In this document: positions 17,062 through 26,524 of the stretch, in pieces
Position numbering within the stretch: position 1 is the stretch's first letter
Layout: each line of letters opens with the position of its first letter
From: 66-474 sp036279975
Lineage (GTDB): Bacteria > Pseudomonadota > Gammaproteobacteria > Xanthomonadales > Rhodanobacteraceae
Assembly: GCA_036279975.1 (NCBI GenBank)
Contig: DASURP010000059.1
Coordinates: 1 to 49,718, forward strand
Length of the DNA: 49,718 bases
Direction: 5' to 3'
Notes under the pieces: generated by a model
Databases searched by the model: none
What the model saw: the letters and a program-made list of their open reading frames with translations, nothing else
Told to the model about the DNA's origin: nothing
Made by a program: the position numbers and the translations under genes

Positions 17062-18609
17062 ATGGCATCGACCGCCGCAACCGCAAAGCAGTCCTTCGGC
17101 GAATTCCGGCCCGCCAGCCTGATGCTGGCGACGCTGGGCCTGTCGCTGGGCACCTTCATGCAGGTGCTGGACATGACCATCGCCAACGTGTCGCTGCCGA
17201 CCATCGCAGGCAACCTGGCCGCCAGCCAGAACCAGTCCACGTGGGTGATCACCTCGTTCACCGTGGCGCAGGCGATCACGCTGCCGATGACCGGGTTCCT
17301 TTCGCGCCGGTTCGGCGAGGTGAAGGTATTCGTGTGGGCGGTGCTGTTGTTCTCGCTGTTTTCCCTGTGCTGCGGCTTCGCCACCAGCCTTTCGATGCTG
17401 GTGATGTTCCGCGCCATGCAGGGTGCGGTGTGCGGGCCGATGTATCCGATCACGCAAAGCCTGATGGTGTCGATCTATCCGCGCGAAAAGCGCGGCATGG
17501 CACTGGCGATCATCTCGATGATCACGGTGGTTGCGCCGATCGTGGGGCCGGTGGCGGGGGGCTGGATCACCGATTCCTATTCATGGCGCTGGATCTTCTT
17601 CATCAACATCCCGATCGGGATCTTCGCCGCCGGCATCGTCGCGGCGCAGATGGGCAAGCGCATCGAACAGTTGCGCCGCGCACGCATCGACTGGGTCGGC
17701 GTGGTCACGCTGATCCTGGGCGTGGGCGCGCTGCAGATCATGCTGGACAAGGGCAACGACCTCGACTGGTTCCATTCCGGCACCATCGTCGCGCTGGCCA
17801 TTGTCGCGACGGTTTCCCTGGTGGTCTGGGTGATCTGGGAGCTGACCGACGAGGAGCCGCTGGTGGACCTGCGCCTGTTCCGGCACCGCAACTTCGCCGC
17901 GGGCACGCTGGCGCTGGTCCTGGCATTCGCGCTGTTTTTCTCGATCTCGCTGCTGCTGCCGCTGTGGCTGCAGAACGTGCTGGGCTACACCGCGTTGTGG
18001 TCGGGGCTCGCGGCCGCGCCCATCGGCGTGATTCCGATCCTGTTGACCTTCTGGGTCGGCAAATACGCGCACAGGTTCGACCTGCGCTGGCTGGCGGCCT
18101 TCTCGTTTGCCATCATGGGGTTCATCTGTTTCCGCTTCGCCAGCTTCAACACCGAGGTCGATTTCTGGGCGGTGGCGCTGACCGAGTTGCTGCTGGGGCT
18201 TGGTATCGCGCTGTTTTTCATGCCAATCCTGACGATCCTGCTTTCGGACCTGGAAGGCCCGGAGATCGCCGAAGGTTCGGGCTCGGCCACCTTCCTGCGC
18301 ACGGTCGGCGCAAGCTTCGCGGTTTCCATCGTGACCTACCTGTGGACGCGTGGCGCGGTGGTCAGCCACGCCAACCTGGCCGAGCACATCAATCCCTACA
18401 ACAGCATGGTGCGCGACACGGTTGCCGGCATGGGCGGGGCGTTGCAGCGCTATGCCATGGAAATCAACGGCGTCATCACGCGGCAGGGCTTGCAGGTGTC
18501 CTTCAATCACATCTTCCAGGGACTCGGGATCGGGTTCTTCCTGCTGATCGCCGTGGTATGGCTGGCCAAGCCGCCGTTCATTGCGCGCGGCGGCGGCGGT
18601 GGGCATTAG
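17062..18609 (+). CDS. EmrB-type DHA2 multidrug MFS transporter, copy 2
   Basis: This second DHA2 pump has 515 residues, with motifs LDMTIANVSLPTIAGNL, TWVITSFTVAQAITLPMTGFLSRRF and GGWITDSYSWRWIFFINIPIG that match copy 1 nearly residue for residue. The two proteins stay alignable through their full length, including the end (AKPPFIARG against ARPPFTKVFAG), so this is a tandem duplication that has diverged. The 123-bp gap between the copies shows no obvious promoter or terminator, so both are probably on the marR-controlled transcript. The gene ends 24 bp from a convergent gene. Confidence 0.92.
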   Translation: MASTAATAKQSFGEFRPASLMLATLGLSLGTFMQVLDMTIANVSLPTIAGNLAASQNQSTWVITSFTVAQAITLPMTGFLSRRFGEVKVFVWAVLLFSLFSLCCGFATSLSMLVMFRAMQGAVCGPMYPITQSLMVSIYPREKRGMALAIISMITVVAPIVGPVAGGWITDSYSWRWIFFINIPIGIFAAGIVAAQMGKRIEQLRRARIDWVGVVTLILGVGALQIMLDKGNDLDWFHSGTIVALAIVATVSLVVWVIWELTDEEPLVDLRLFRHRNFAAGTLALVLAFALFFSISLLLPLWLQNVLGYTALWSGLAAAPIGVIPILLTFWVGKYAHRFDLRWLAAFSFAIMGFICFRFASFNTEVDFWAVALTELLLGLGIALFFMPILTILLSDLEGPEIAEGSGSATFLRTVGASFAVSIVTYLWTRGAVVSHANLAEHINPYNSMVRDTVAGMGGALQRYAMEINGVITRQGLQVSFNHIFQGLGIGFFLLIAVVWLAKPPFIARGGGGGH

Positions 18610-18633
18610 GCGCGTCGCCGCAGCCGCTCCGCA

Positions 18634-19395
18634 TCAGGCTTTCCTGGTACGCAGGCGTTCGACCAGTGCGCGCAGCGTCGCCTGTGCCTCGGGCGCGAAC
18701 CAGCCATCCAGGAAGTCTTCGACGGGTAGCTGCGCAGGATCGTCGAAGAGGCGGGCGAGCTCGGCGCGCGCCAGCGCGCGGGTCGTCAGCATCGCCTGGC
18801 GCGGCAGTTGCAGCAGCGGTTCCAGCCAGGCCAGCGTGCGCGTGACGACGTGATCGACGTCGGTCAATTCGTCGACCATGCCGGCGGCGAGCGCGGCTTC
18901 GGCGTCCAGCATCGCGCCCGCGACCAACAGGCGTTCGGCGCGATACGGTCCGACCAGGCGGCGCAACGCGGCCTGGATGCAGGCGGGCACGGTCAGGCCG
19001 ACCTGTACCTCATTGAGGCCGATCCGGTATTCGCCGCGCGCCATGACCCGGTAATCGCAGAAGATCGCGAGCACCGCGCCGCCAGCGGGGCTGTGGCCCG
19101 TGACCGCGGCGGCGACCGGGATCGGCGCGCGCGCGAGCGCCGCGCAGACGCCGAAAAATCGCTTCCAGAACGCGCGCATCGCAGGGCGGTCGAGTTGCAG
19201 CAGCGCCGGGATGTCGAGGCCGGCCGAGAACAGGCCCGGCGAACCGGAAAGCACCAGCGCTTCGGCGCCTTCGCCGGGTGCGCGTTCGATGGCCTGTTCC
19301 AGTGCCGCCACCAGCTCCGGGTCGAGTGCATTGACCGGCGGGCGCGCGAGGCGGAGTTCGCGAATGGCATGGGCGTGCTCGAGGATTTCCAGCAT
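18634..19395 (-). CDS. Enoyl-CoA hydratase/isomerase family protein
   Basis: This crotonase-fold protein has 253 residues. It shows LVLSGSPGLFSAGLDIPALL (first oxyanion loop), GHSPAGGAVLAIFCDYRVMA (second oxyanion loop) and GLNEVQVGLTVP. The catalytic Glu pair of true enoyl-CoA hydratases is not obvious at the expected places, so the reaction could be hydration, isomerisation or another CoA-thioester step. The gene stands alone on the minus strand, convergent with emrB copy 2. Its upstream gap holds a REP-like repeat and a heptad array. Confidence 0.82.
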   Translation of the reverse strand: MLEILEHAHAIRELRLARPPVNALDPELVAALEQAIERAPGEGAEALVLSGSPGLFSAGLDIPALLQLDRPAMRAFWKRFFGVCAALARAPIPVAAAVTGHSPAGGAVLAIFCDYRVMARGEYRIGLNEVQVGLTVPACIQAALRRLVGPYRAERLLVAGAMLDAEAALAAGMVDELTDVDHVVTRTLAWLEPLLQLPRQAMLTTRALARAELARLFDDPAQLPVEDFLDGWFAPEAQATLRALVERLRTRKA

Positions 19396-19418
19396 GGGTG
19401 CTCCGCAGTGAATTGACC

Positions 19419-19500
19419 GTCATTCCAGGACAGGCCGGGGTTCATTGTCCCGCCTGCTGCAGCAAGAGCAAAGTGGACCCCGGCCTGCGCCGGGATGACG
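19419..19500. repeat. REP-like inverted repeat (CCCCGGCCTGCGCCGGG type)
   Basis: The left arm starts GTCATTCCAGGACAGGCCGG and the right arm ends CCTGCGCCGGGATGACG. The ends GTCAT and ATGAC match as an inverted pair. Related sequences occur at 33509-33538 and three times at 33907-34002. It lies between the enoyl-CoA hydratase-like gene and the heptad array next to the DUF4139 gene. Confidence 0.75.
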
Positions 19501-19521
19501 CCGGATGGGGTTTACGCTTTT

Positions 19522-19556
19522 CCCGAGTCCCGAGTCCCGAGTCCCGAGTCCCGAGT
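19522..19556. repeat. Five exact heptad units at the DUF4139 stop codon
   Basis: CCCGAGT is repeated five times without change. The last base of the array is part of the stop codon of the minus-strand DUF4139 gene (19556-19558), so the array begins exactly where translation ends. This is the most regular of the seven arrays. Confidence 0.95.
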
Positions 19557-21001
19557 CAACGCATGTCCTGCTCGGTCCAGGTGTATTCCACCGTGTACGT
19601 GAGCGTGGCGTCACCGTTGGCGGGCACCGGGACTTCGAACTCCAGCAATTGCGGTGTCTGCTTCGACGGCTTGCTGCTCGAAGAGGTGACCGCCCATTCG
19701 CGCCAGCGGTTCGGGTGCTCGCGCACCGTCACCGTGCGCGCCGCGTCGCCGCCGTTCGTGAGCGTGAGCTTGTACGACTCGCTCATCGTGTGCGCCCTGG
19801 CATCGACATGGAACGCGGTCCGCTGGCGGCTGGCGCGCAGGTCGAAGCTCTGGCCGAGCTCGACGGCAACGCGCCGGCCCTTCGGCGTGTCGGCGACGGC
19901 GCCTTCGCCGAGCAGCGCCGGGGCGCCATCGCGGTCGGTGATCCAGGCGCGCAGGGTGCCGGCGGGCAGCGCGTCGGGCGCGGTGAACGAGAGCGTGCTT
20001 GCGATCGCGCGATCCTGGTAATCCTGCGCGCCGTAATCGTTGGTGTTCGGCTTCGGCGGAAAATAGGCGCCGTCGTCCTCGACCACGTACGCGCGTTGGC
20101 AGGCAAGCGGACGCGTTGGATACAGCGGCGTCAGCGTCACGGTGCCGTTCGGCAAGTTGACGGTGCCGGCCAGTGCGAAACTGCGGTAATCGCCCAGCGG
20201 GGCCTGCTGGGGCATGGCGGCCTTGGCTGCCATCGGCGTCGGACCGGCACCCATGTCGTACCTGTGCAAGCGGTTGCCGAGATTGGGCTGGCCCGCGACC
20301 AGCTTGATTGTGGCGCCCGCGTAGCCGCGCCCGCTGCGGTTGGCGATGCTGGCCTCCGGCTTGAATTGCATCCTGCAGGCGTTGCCGTTCGACAAATTCG
20401 CAGTGTAAGCCGCGCGCCAGCCCAGCCCCGAGGTGGTGTAGGTCAACAGCGCGTTGCGGCGACCGGACGATTCCGCGGCCACGTCCAGCAACACGCTGCT
20501 GCCGCCGGACACCGAATCGGCAGGCAGTACCACGGACTGGTATTGGTGGACGAGATGCACCTTGCCGTCGGCGGTGCGGACCAGCAGGCCTGCGTCGGAC
20601 GCGCCGACCAGCTCCCCGTTGAATCCGCCGCCACCGGTTTGCACGCTGACCGGGCTGCCGATTGCGCCGTCCAGTGCGCCATTCGCACTGGCGTTGGCCA
20701 GCAACACGCGTTGCCCCAGCACCTCCACCGCCGGGCCGTTGCCGAATCCCACCGCGAATGCTTCCGGGTCGAGCGTCGCGGGCAGGCCAGCCAGCCGGAT
20801 TTCATGGTTGCCAGCCGCAATCTCGAGCGAGCGTTGCTCGTGCACCAACGCGTGGCCTGAGTCCAGCGTGCCTTGTGTGCCGCCCGAAAACAGCGCGTCG
20901 TTGTCGGCGTGGTAGATCGTCAGGCTGGCGGAGGAAGCGGCGAACGCGGCGGGGGTAGCCAGCACTGTGGCGAGCGCGGCAAACAGCAATCGGCGTGTCA
21001 T
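19556..21001 (-). CDS. Exported DUF4139 domain protein
   Basis: This 481-residue protein of unknown function has a signal peptide (MTRRLLFAALATVLATPAAFA) and a C-terminal DUF4139 region containing RNALLTYTTSGLGWRAAYTANLS, SESYKLTLTNGGDAARTVTVREHPNRW and LTYTVEYTW. The family is beta-rich and occurs as exported or envelope proteins; its role is not known to me. The ATG at 21001 is preferred because it begins the signal peptide and follows GGGAGATACC; the frame extends further upstream without conservation. The stop codon TGA is fused to a heptad repeat array. Confidence 0.85.
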   Translation of the reverse strand: MTRRLLFAALATVLATPAAFAASSASLTIYHADNDALFSGGTQGTLDSGHALVHEQRSLEIAAGNHEIRLAGLPATLDPEAFAVGFGNGPAVEVLGQRVLLANASANGALDGAIGSPVSVQTGGGGFNGELVGASDAGLLVRTADGKVHLVHQYQSVVLPADSVSGGSSVLLDVAAESSGRRNALLTYTTSGLGWRAAYTANLSNGNACRMQFKPEASIANRSGRGYAGATIKLVAGQPNLGNRLHRYDMGAGPTPMAAKAAMPQQAPLGDYRSFALAGTVNLPNGTVTLTPLYPTRPLACQRAYVVEDDGAYFPPKPNTNDYGAQDYQDRAIASTLSFTAPDALPAGTLRAWITDRDGAPALLGEGAVADTPKGRRVAVELGQSFDLRASRQRTAFHVDARAHTMSESYKLTLTNGGDAARTVTVREHPNRWREWAVTSSSSKPSKQTPQLLEFEVPVPANGDATLTYTVEYTWTEQDMR

Positions 21002-21119
21002 GGTATCTCCCGTATGTCGATGCGTGTGGCGATGATAAAGGCGACGCCTGCAATTCCCGGGCGGCATCCCCCGCACACCCTGATGCGCGACCCCTTCCGC
21101 TGGAAGGGGGGGGAAGCAT

Positions 21120-22858
<1,739 letters not shown>

Positions 22859-22862
<4 letters not shown>

Positions 22863-23128
22863 GCGCCCTCGTCGAACTTGCGGTCGAACAGCGCCACCAC
22901 GGCGTCCAGCGCCTGGGCCTCGTCGGGGCCCTCGGCGCGCAGGGTCAGCGGGGTGCCAATGCCGGCGGCCAGCATCATCACGCCCATGATGCTCTTCGCA
23001 TTGACCTCGCGGCCGCCGCTCACCAGCCAGATGGTGGATTTGAATTCCTGCACCAACTGCACCAGCTTGGCCGACGCACGCGCGTGCAGGCCGAGCTTGT
23101 TGCTGACCACGATTTCCTTTTCGACCAT
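22859..23128 (-). CDS. ptsH: HPr phosphocarrier protein
   Basis: HPr has 89 residues when started at the ATG of MVEKEIVVSNKLGLHARAS. This start places the active histidine at position 15, exactly as in the family; an ATG eight codons upstream would shift it. The Ser46 region reads AKSIMGVMML, with the serine that HPr kinase phosphorylates. hprK is in the same cluster, so both phosphorylation routes are available. The gene overlaps ptsI by 4 bp. Upstream lie a heptad array and an intercistronic repeat, so it may have its own leader or processing signals. Confidence 0.95.
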
Positions 23129-23173
23129 CGGGATGTTCCGGGGTGGCGGCATCCCGCTACGTTACCAAAAACC

Positions 23174-23229
23174 GGGAATGGGGAATCGGGAACCGGGAAC
23201 CGGGAACGGTGAGTCAGGAATCGGGAACG
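23174..23229. repeat. Eight-unit degenerate heptad array upstream of ptsH
   Basis: Eight successive 7-bp periods are seen, mostly GGGAATC, GGGAACC and GGGAACG, with two divergent units (GTGAGTC, AGGAATC). The array lies 45 bp before the HPr start in the minus-strand operon, between EIIA-Man and HPr. It is the longest array in the window. Confidence 0.88.
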
Positions 23230-23255
23230 TCCCGTGTTGCCGGAACCTCGGGAGA

Positions 23256-23388
23256 ACCGTCGCGACTAAATCGGCAGGGCTTGCCGATTTGAACGCCGCA
23301 GACGGCGCGCAGGAACCGGAGTGTACACGTCAGTACATGAGGATTCCGAGCACCGCCGGCGCGCAAGATGCCGAGCGCAGCAGGTTAT
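23256..23388. repeat. Intercistronic dispersed repeat, copy 1
   Basis: This stretch shares a chain of nearly identical blocks with 30539-30728: CCGTCGCGA; GCGCAGGAA-CGGAGTGTACACG; CAGT-CATGAGGATT; CGAGCACCGCCGGCGCGC; TGCCGAGCGCAGC-GGTT. It sits directly after the EIIA-Man stop and before HPr on the minus strand. The blocks include the palindrome GTGTACAC. No coding frame is supported. Confidence 0.85.
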
Positions 23389-23398
23389 CCCGAGGTTC

Positions 23399-23830
23399 CT
23401 AAACCTTGTCGATGCAGATCCCGCCGCGCCCGCCGCTGGCGGCGACTTCGGCCAACTCGTCCAGTGGCTTGTCGGGATAGTTGAGCACGCGCAGCAGCAT
23501 CGGCAGGTTCAGGCCCGACACGCAGCGTGCGCGCACGCCGAGGTCGGCGAGCTTGTTGGCGATGTTGCAGGGCGTCGAGCCGTACAGGTCGGACAGCACC
23601 AGCACGCCGCCGCCGCGGTCGAGCGCGCGCGCGGCGCGCGCGGCGGATGGCAGCATCGTCGCGGGATCGTCGTTGCCGCCCACTTCCAGGGTGTCGAGCT
23701 GGCAGGGCAGGCGCGGCATCACGTGCTGTGCGGCGGCGATCAGGGCGCGGCCGATTTCGGCATGGGTCAGCAGCAGGATGCCCGCCGCCGGGGCGGGTTC
23801 AGGGTTGCGAAGGGCGGTGACCGGGGTCAT
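23399..23830 (-). CDS. PTS EIIA component, mannose family
   Basis: This 143-residue stand-alone EIIA-Man domain accepts phosphate from HPr. The active histidine is His23 in GILLLTHAEIGRAL, and DLYGSTPCNIANKLA is the conserved second half of the active site. No EIIB, EIIC or EIID of the mannose type is present in the window. Stand-alone EIIA-Man proteins in proteobacterial hprK clusters are thought to regulate rather than transport. It lies between rapZ (66 bp upstream) and the repeat-rich gap before HPr. Confidence 0.92.
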   Translation of the reverse strand: MTPVTALRNPEPAPAAGILLLTHAEIGRALIAAAQHVMPRLPCQLDTLEVGGNDDPATMLPSAARAARALDRGGGVLVLSDLYGSTPCNIANKLADLGVRARCVSGLNLPMLLRVLNYPDKPLDELAEVAASGGRGGICIDKV

Positions 23831-23896
23831 GGCGGGTTGCGGGCGAGGGGGCTGCCTGGGGCTTGCAAGATTCGATCCAGCCGTTGCGGCCCAGGG

Positions 23897-24778
23897 CTAT
23901 TCCAGCTCGCGGTGAAAGGTGAGTACCTGGTCCCGGCTTGCGCGGTAGTGTTCGGCGAGGCGTTCGGCAAGGTAAACCGACCGGTGCCGGCCACCCGTGC
24001 AACCAATGGCGACCGTCAGGTAGCCCTTGTCCTCATTCTCGAAACGGGGCAGCCACGCATCCAGGAAACGTCGAACATCAGCTAGGTATTGTACCACCAG
24101 ACCCTGCGCATCGAGGAACTCGCGGACCGGCGCGTCCTGCCCGGAAAACGGCCGCAGCAGGGGATCCCAGTGCGGGTTGGGCAGGCAGCGCGCGTCGAAA
24201 ACAAAATCGCAGTCGGGAGGCAGGCCGCGGCCGTAGGCGAACGACTCGAACATCAAGGTCAGGCCGCCTGCCGCGGAGCCATAGTCGGTGGCGATCCGGC
24301 GGCGCAATTGGTGGACGTTGCTGTCGCTGGTATCGATCGAACGGTTGGCAATGGCCAGCAACGGCCGTAAACGACGGCGTTCCTCGGCGATCGCGTCGAC
24401 CAGCGAGCGGCCGTCCTCGGACAGCGGATGGCGGCGCCGGCTGCTGGCGTAGCGTTTCAGCAGGACCGCGTCGCTGGACTCGAGGAATACCAGCTCCGCG
24501 TCGGCGCCGGCTTCGGCGAGCTTGGACAGCGCCTCGGGCATGCGTTCAAGGTCGCCGCGGCTGCGCACGTCCACGCCGACCGCGATGCCGCGCGGCAGCC
24601 CGCGCCCGCCACCGGTCAGCGCCCGGAACAGCGCCGGCAGCAGGCTGGTCGGCAGGTTGTCGACGCAGTAGAAACCGAGGTCCTCGAAGGCGCGCAGGGC
24701 GACGGTCTTGCCGGCGCCCGACAGGCCCGTCAGGACCACCACGCGGATCCGCTCTTGCGATGTGTCGGTGCCGGGCAT
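23897..24778 (-). CDS. rapZ: RNase adapter protein RapZ
   Basis: RapZ binds nucleotides and, in enterobacteria, directs RNase E to the sRNA GlmZ to control glmS. The 293-residue protein has the Walker A loop GLSGAGKT at residues 18-25, GFYCVDNLP, and the C-terminal domain with NPHWDPLLRPFSGQD and GCTGGRHRSVYLAERLAEHY, which are diagnostic. The stop codon lies 66 bp before EIIA-Man, and hprK ends 6 bp before its start. Whether a GlmZ-like RNA exists here cannot be seen from the window. Confidence 0.96.
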   Translation of the reverse strand: MPGTDTSQERIRVVVLTGLSGAGKTVALRAFEDLGFYCVDNLPTSLLPALFRALTGGGRGLPRGIAVGVDVRSRGDLERMPEALSKLAEAGADAELVFLESSDAVLLKRYASSRRRHPLSEDGRSLVDAIAEERRRLRPLLAIANRSIDTSDSNVHQLRRRIATDYGSAAGGLTLMFESFAYGRGLPPDCDFVFDARCLPNPHWDPLLRPFSGQDAPVREFLDAQGLVVQYLADVRRFLDAWLPRFENEDKGYLTVAIGCTGGRHRSVYLAERLAEHYRASRDQVLTFHRELE

Positions 24779-24784
24779 GGCGGG

Positions 24785-25768
24785 TCAACCTGGTTGGCGT
24801 TGCAGGCGCGCGGCCTGGCGGTCCATGAAGATGCGGGCCTGGTCGATGCCCTGCGATTTCAGCATGTGGCTGCGGACGGCGGCCTCGACCAGCACCGCGA
24901 GGTTGCGGCCGGGGGCGACCGGGATGGTGATCAGCGGAACCTTCACGTCCAGTACTTCCTGGGTGCCGACGTCGCCGGTCAGGCGCACCATCGCGTCCTC
25001 GGGTTCGTCGCCGGCCGGGCGCAGGTGCACGATCAGGCGCAGGTACTTGGAATGCTTGACCGCGGTGTGGCCGAACATCTCGCGCACGTTGAGTACGCCG
25101 AGCCCACGCACCTCCAGCAGGTCGCGCAGGATTTCGGGGCAGGTGCCGTCGATCACGTCGGGCGCGATCATCGTGAATTCGGGGGCGTCATCGGCCACCA
25201 GCCGGTGCCCGCGCGTGATCAACTCCAGCGCCAGCTCGCTCTTGCCGCTGCCGGGGGTGCCGGTGATCATCACCCCGATCGAATGGACTTCCATGAACAC
25301 GCCGTGCAGGGTGACCTGCGGCGCGAGCGCACGCGCCAGCTTGTACTGCAGGAAGGTCAACAGGTCGTGGCCACGGCGCGCGCTGACCCAGAGCGGGGTC
25401 TCGGTTTCCTCGGCGGCCTCGCGCAGGTCGGCGGGCACCGCCTGGTCCTTGGTGATGATCAGCGCGACCGGTTGCTGCGCAAAGATTTTCTGCACCGTTT
25501 CCCAGCGCTGGCGGGAATCGAGTCCGTCGAGGTAGTTGAGTTCCTCGCCGCCGACGATCTGCAGCTTGTTGGGATAGATGATGTTGAGGTAGCCGATTTC
25601 CGATGGGCGCCGCTGGCCCGGGCCACCCGCCCGCAGCACGCGCCCGGCGCCCGACTGGCCCGCGACCCAGCGCAGGGCCATGCGTTCCTTGATCTCGTCG
25701 AAAAGTTCCTTGGCGCTGAGTCGATTCAAGTCCGGTCCCCGCCCGTCAGTGCTACGGGCGGGGGACAT
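24785..25768 (-). CDS. hprK: HPr kinase/phosphorylase
   Basis: HprK phosphorylates HPr on serine with ATP and also removes that phosphate. The 327-residue protein has the P-loop GTPGSGKS at residues 170-177, followed by the conserved LALELITRGHRLVADD, and later EVRGLGVLNVREMFG, the family signature needed for dephosphorylation. Length is normal. It sits between hpf and rapZ. In most related clusters ptsN comes between hpf and hprK, but here only a 197-bp gap with a strong hairpin is found. Confidence 0.96.
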   Translation of the reverse strand: MSPARSTDGRGPDLNRLSAKELFDEIKERMALRWVAGQSGAGRVLRAGGPGQRRPSEIGYLNIIYPNKLQIVGGEELNYLDGLDSRQRWETVQKIFAQQPVALIITKDQAVPADLREAAEETETPLWVSARRGHDLLTFLQYKLARALAPQVTLHGVFMEVHSIGVMITGTPGSGKSELALELITRGHRLVADDAPEFTMIAPDVIDGTCPEILRDLLEVRGLGVLNVREMFGHTAVKHSKYLRLIVHLRPAGDEPEDAMVRLTGDVGTQEVLDVKVPLITIPVAPGRNLAVLVEAAVRSHMLKSQGIDQARIFMDRQAARLQRQPG

Positions 25769-25945
25769 TCTGCCAGTGTTGCCGCGTGCCTGCTTTTATA
25801 AAGAGGCAATTGCAGATTCCGGGCAACGCGGCTTTTGGTGAATAGTCAAGGCAGGGATGCCCGTTCTGGTGTTTGAGGTTTCCGCAACCCGATCGCCGGC
25901 CCGGTTTCCACCGGACCAGCGATCATGGACGAGAGTACAAACAGG

Positions 25946-25977
25946 GATTTGGCTTGATCTTTCGATCAAGCCAAATC
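25946..25977 (-). promoter_or_regulatory. Strong hairpin with GAAA loop at the hpf stop
   Basis: GATTTGGCTTGATC and its exact reverse complement flank a four-base loop, giving a 14-bp perfect stem. On the minus (coding) strand the loop reads GAAA, a GNRA-type tetraloop. The stem contains the hpf stop codon. The sequence after it (CCTGTTTGT) has only a short T-rich stretch, so it may be an attenuator or an RNA-stability element rather than a full terminator. Confidence 0.75.
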
Positions 25978-26286
25978 GCGGATGTCATCCCTCCCGTGCG
26001 TACGCCGCTTGTCCTTGTGCCGGCGCACCTGCGCGGCCAGCTTGTCGAACAGCGCGTCGATGGCCGCGTACATGTCCTGCTCCACCGCGTTGGCGTGCAG
26101 CACGGCGCCGGCCGCCGCGAGCGTGCCTTCCGCGCGGTTGGCCAGTCGATTCTTTTCCACCTCCAGCACCACGTTGAGCGAAGTCAGGTTGTCGAAACGG
26201 CGTGCAAGGCGTTCGCGGCGTGCATCGACGTAATCGCGCAGGGCCGGTGTGATTTCGATCTGGTGACCACTGACCTGGATTTGCAT
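25966..26286 (-). CDS. hpf: Ribosome hibernation promoting factor (sigma-54 modulation protein)
   Basis: This is the short form of Hpf, 106 residues, which binds the 30S decoding region and helps form inactive 100S ribosomes. The sequence MQIQVSGHQIEITPALRDYVDARRERLARRF is the family N-terminus, and EVEKNRLANRAEGTL continues the beta-sheet. There is no long C-terminal domain. A good ribosome site (CAGGAGTCAATC) precedes the ATG at 26286, so upstream in-frame starts are rejected. It follows rpoN by 238 bp, a gap with no gene, where its own promoter may lie. Its stop codon lies within a strong hairpin. Confidence 0.94.
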   Translation of the reverse strand: MQIQVSGHQIEITPALRDYVDARRERLARRFDNLTSLNVVLEVEKNRLANRAEGTLAAAGAVLHANAVEQDMYAAIDALFDKLAAQVRRHKDKRRTHGRDDIRDLA

Positions 26287-26524
26287 GATTGACTCCTGTG
26301 CATCAGGTGGCAACGGAAGCCGGGGTGGATCCCCGAGCCTGGCGCCTTGGCGGCGCCGGTTGTGAGGTTTTCTTGTCTGTACTCCTTGTGATCGTGGGTG
26401 CGATGGAAAGTTGCAGGCTTTCGTGAAAAGTCCGGCATGGATGCCTGGTTTCGCTTTTGCGGCCAGGGATGACCGCTGAAACGCAGCGTGCCCGGGTCGG
26501 CGTGAACTTTCCGTTCGAAGACCG

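Noticed and set aside
23174..23229. Heptad arrays as a CRISPR array
   Set aside because: The units are 7 bp with no spacers, and no cas genes are present. CRISPR repeats are much longer and separated by unique spacers.
25769..25965. A hidden ptsN or small gene between hpf and hprK
   Set aside because: No frame of useful length with EIIA-Ntr motifs is present on either strand; only a hairpin and non-coding DNA are seen.
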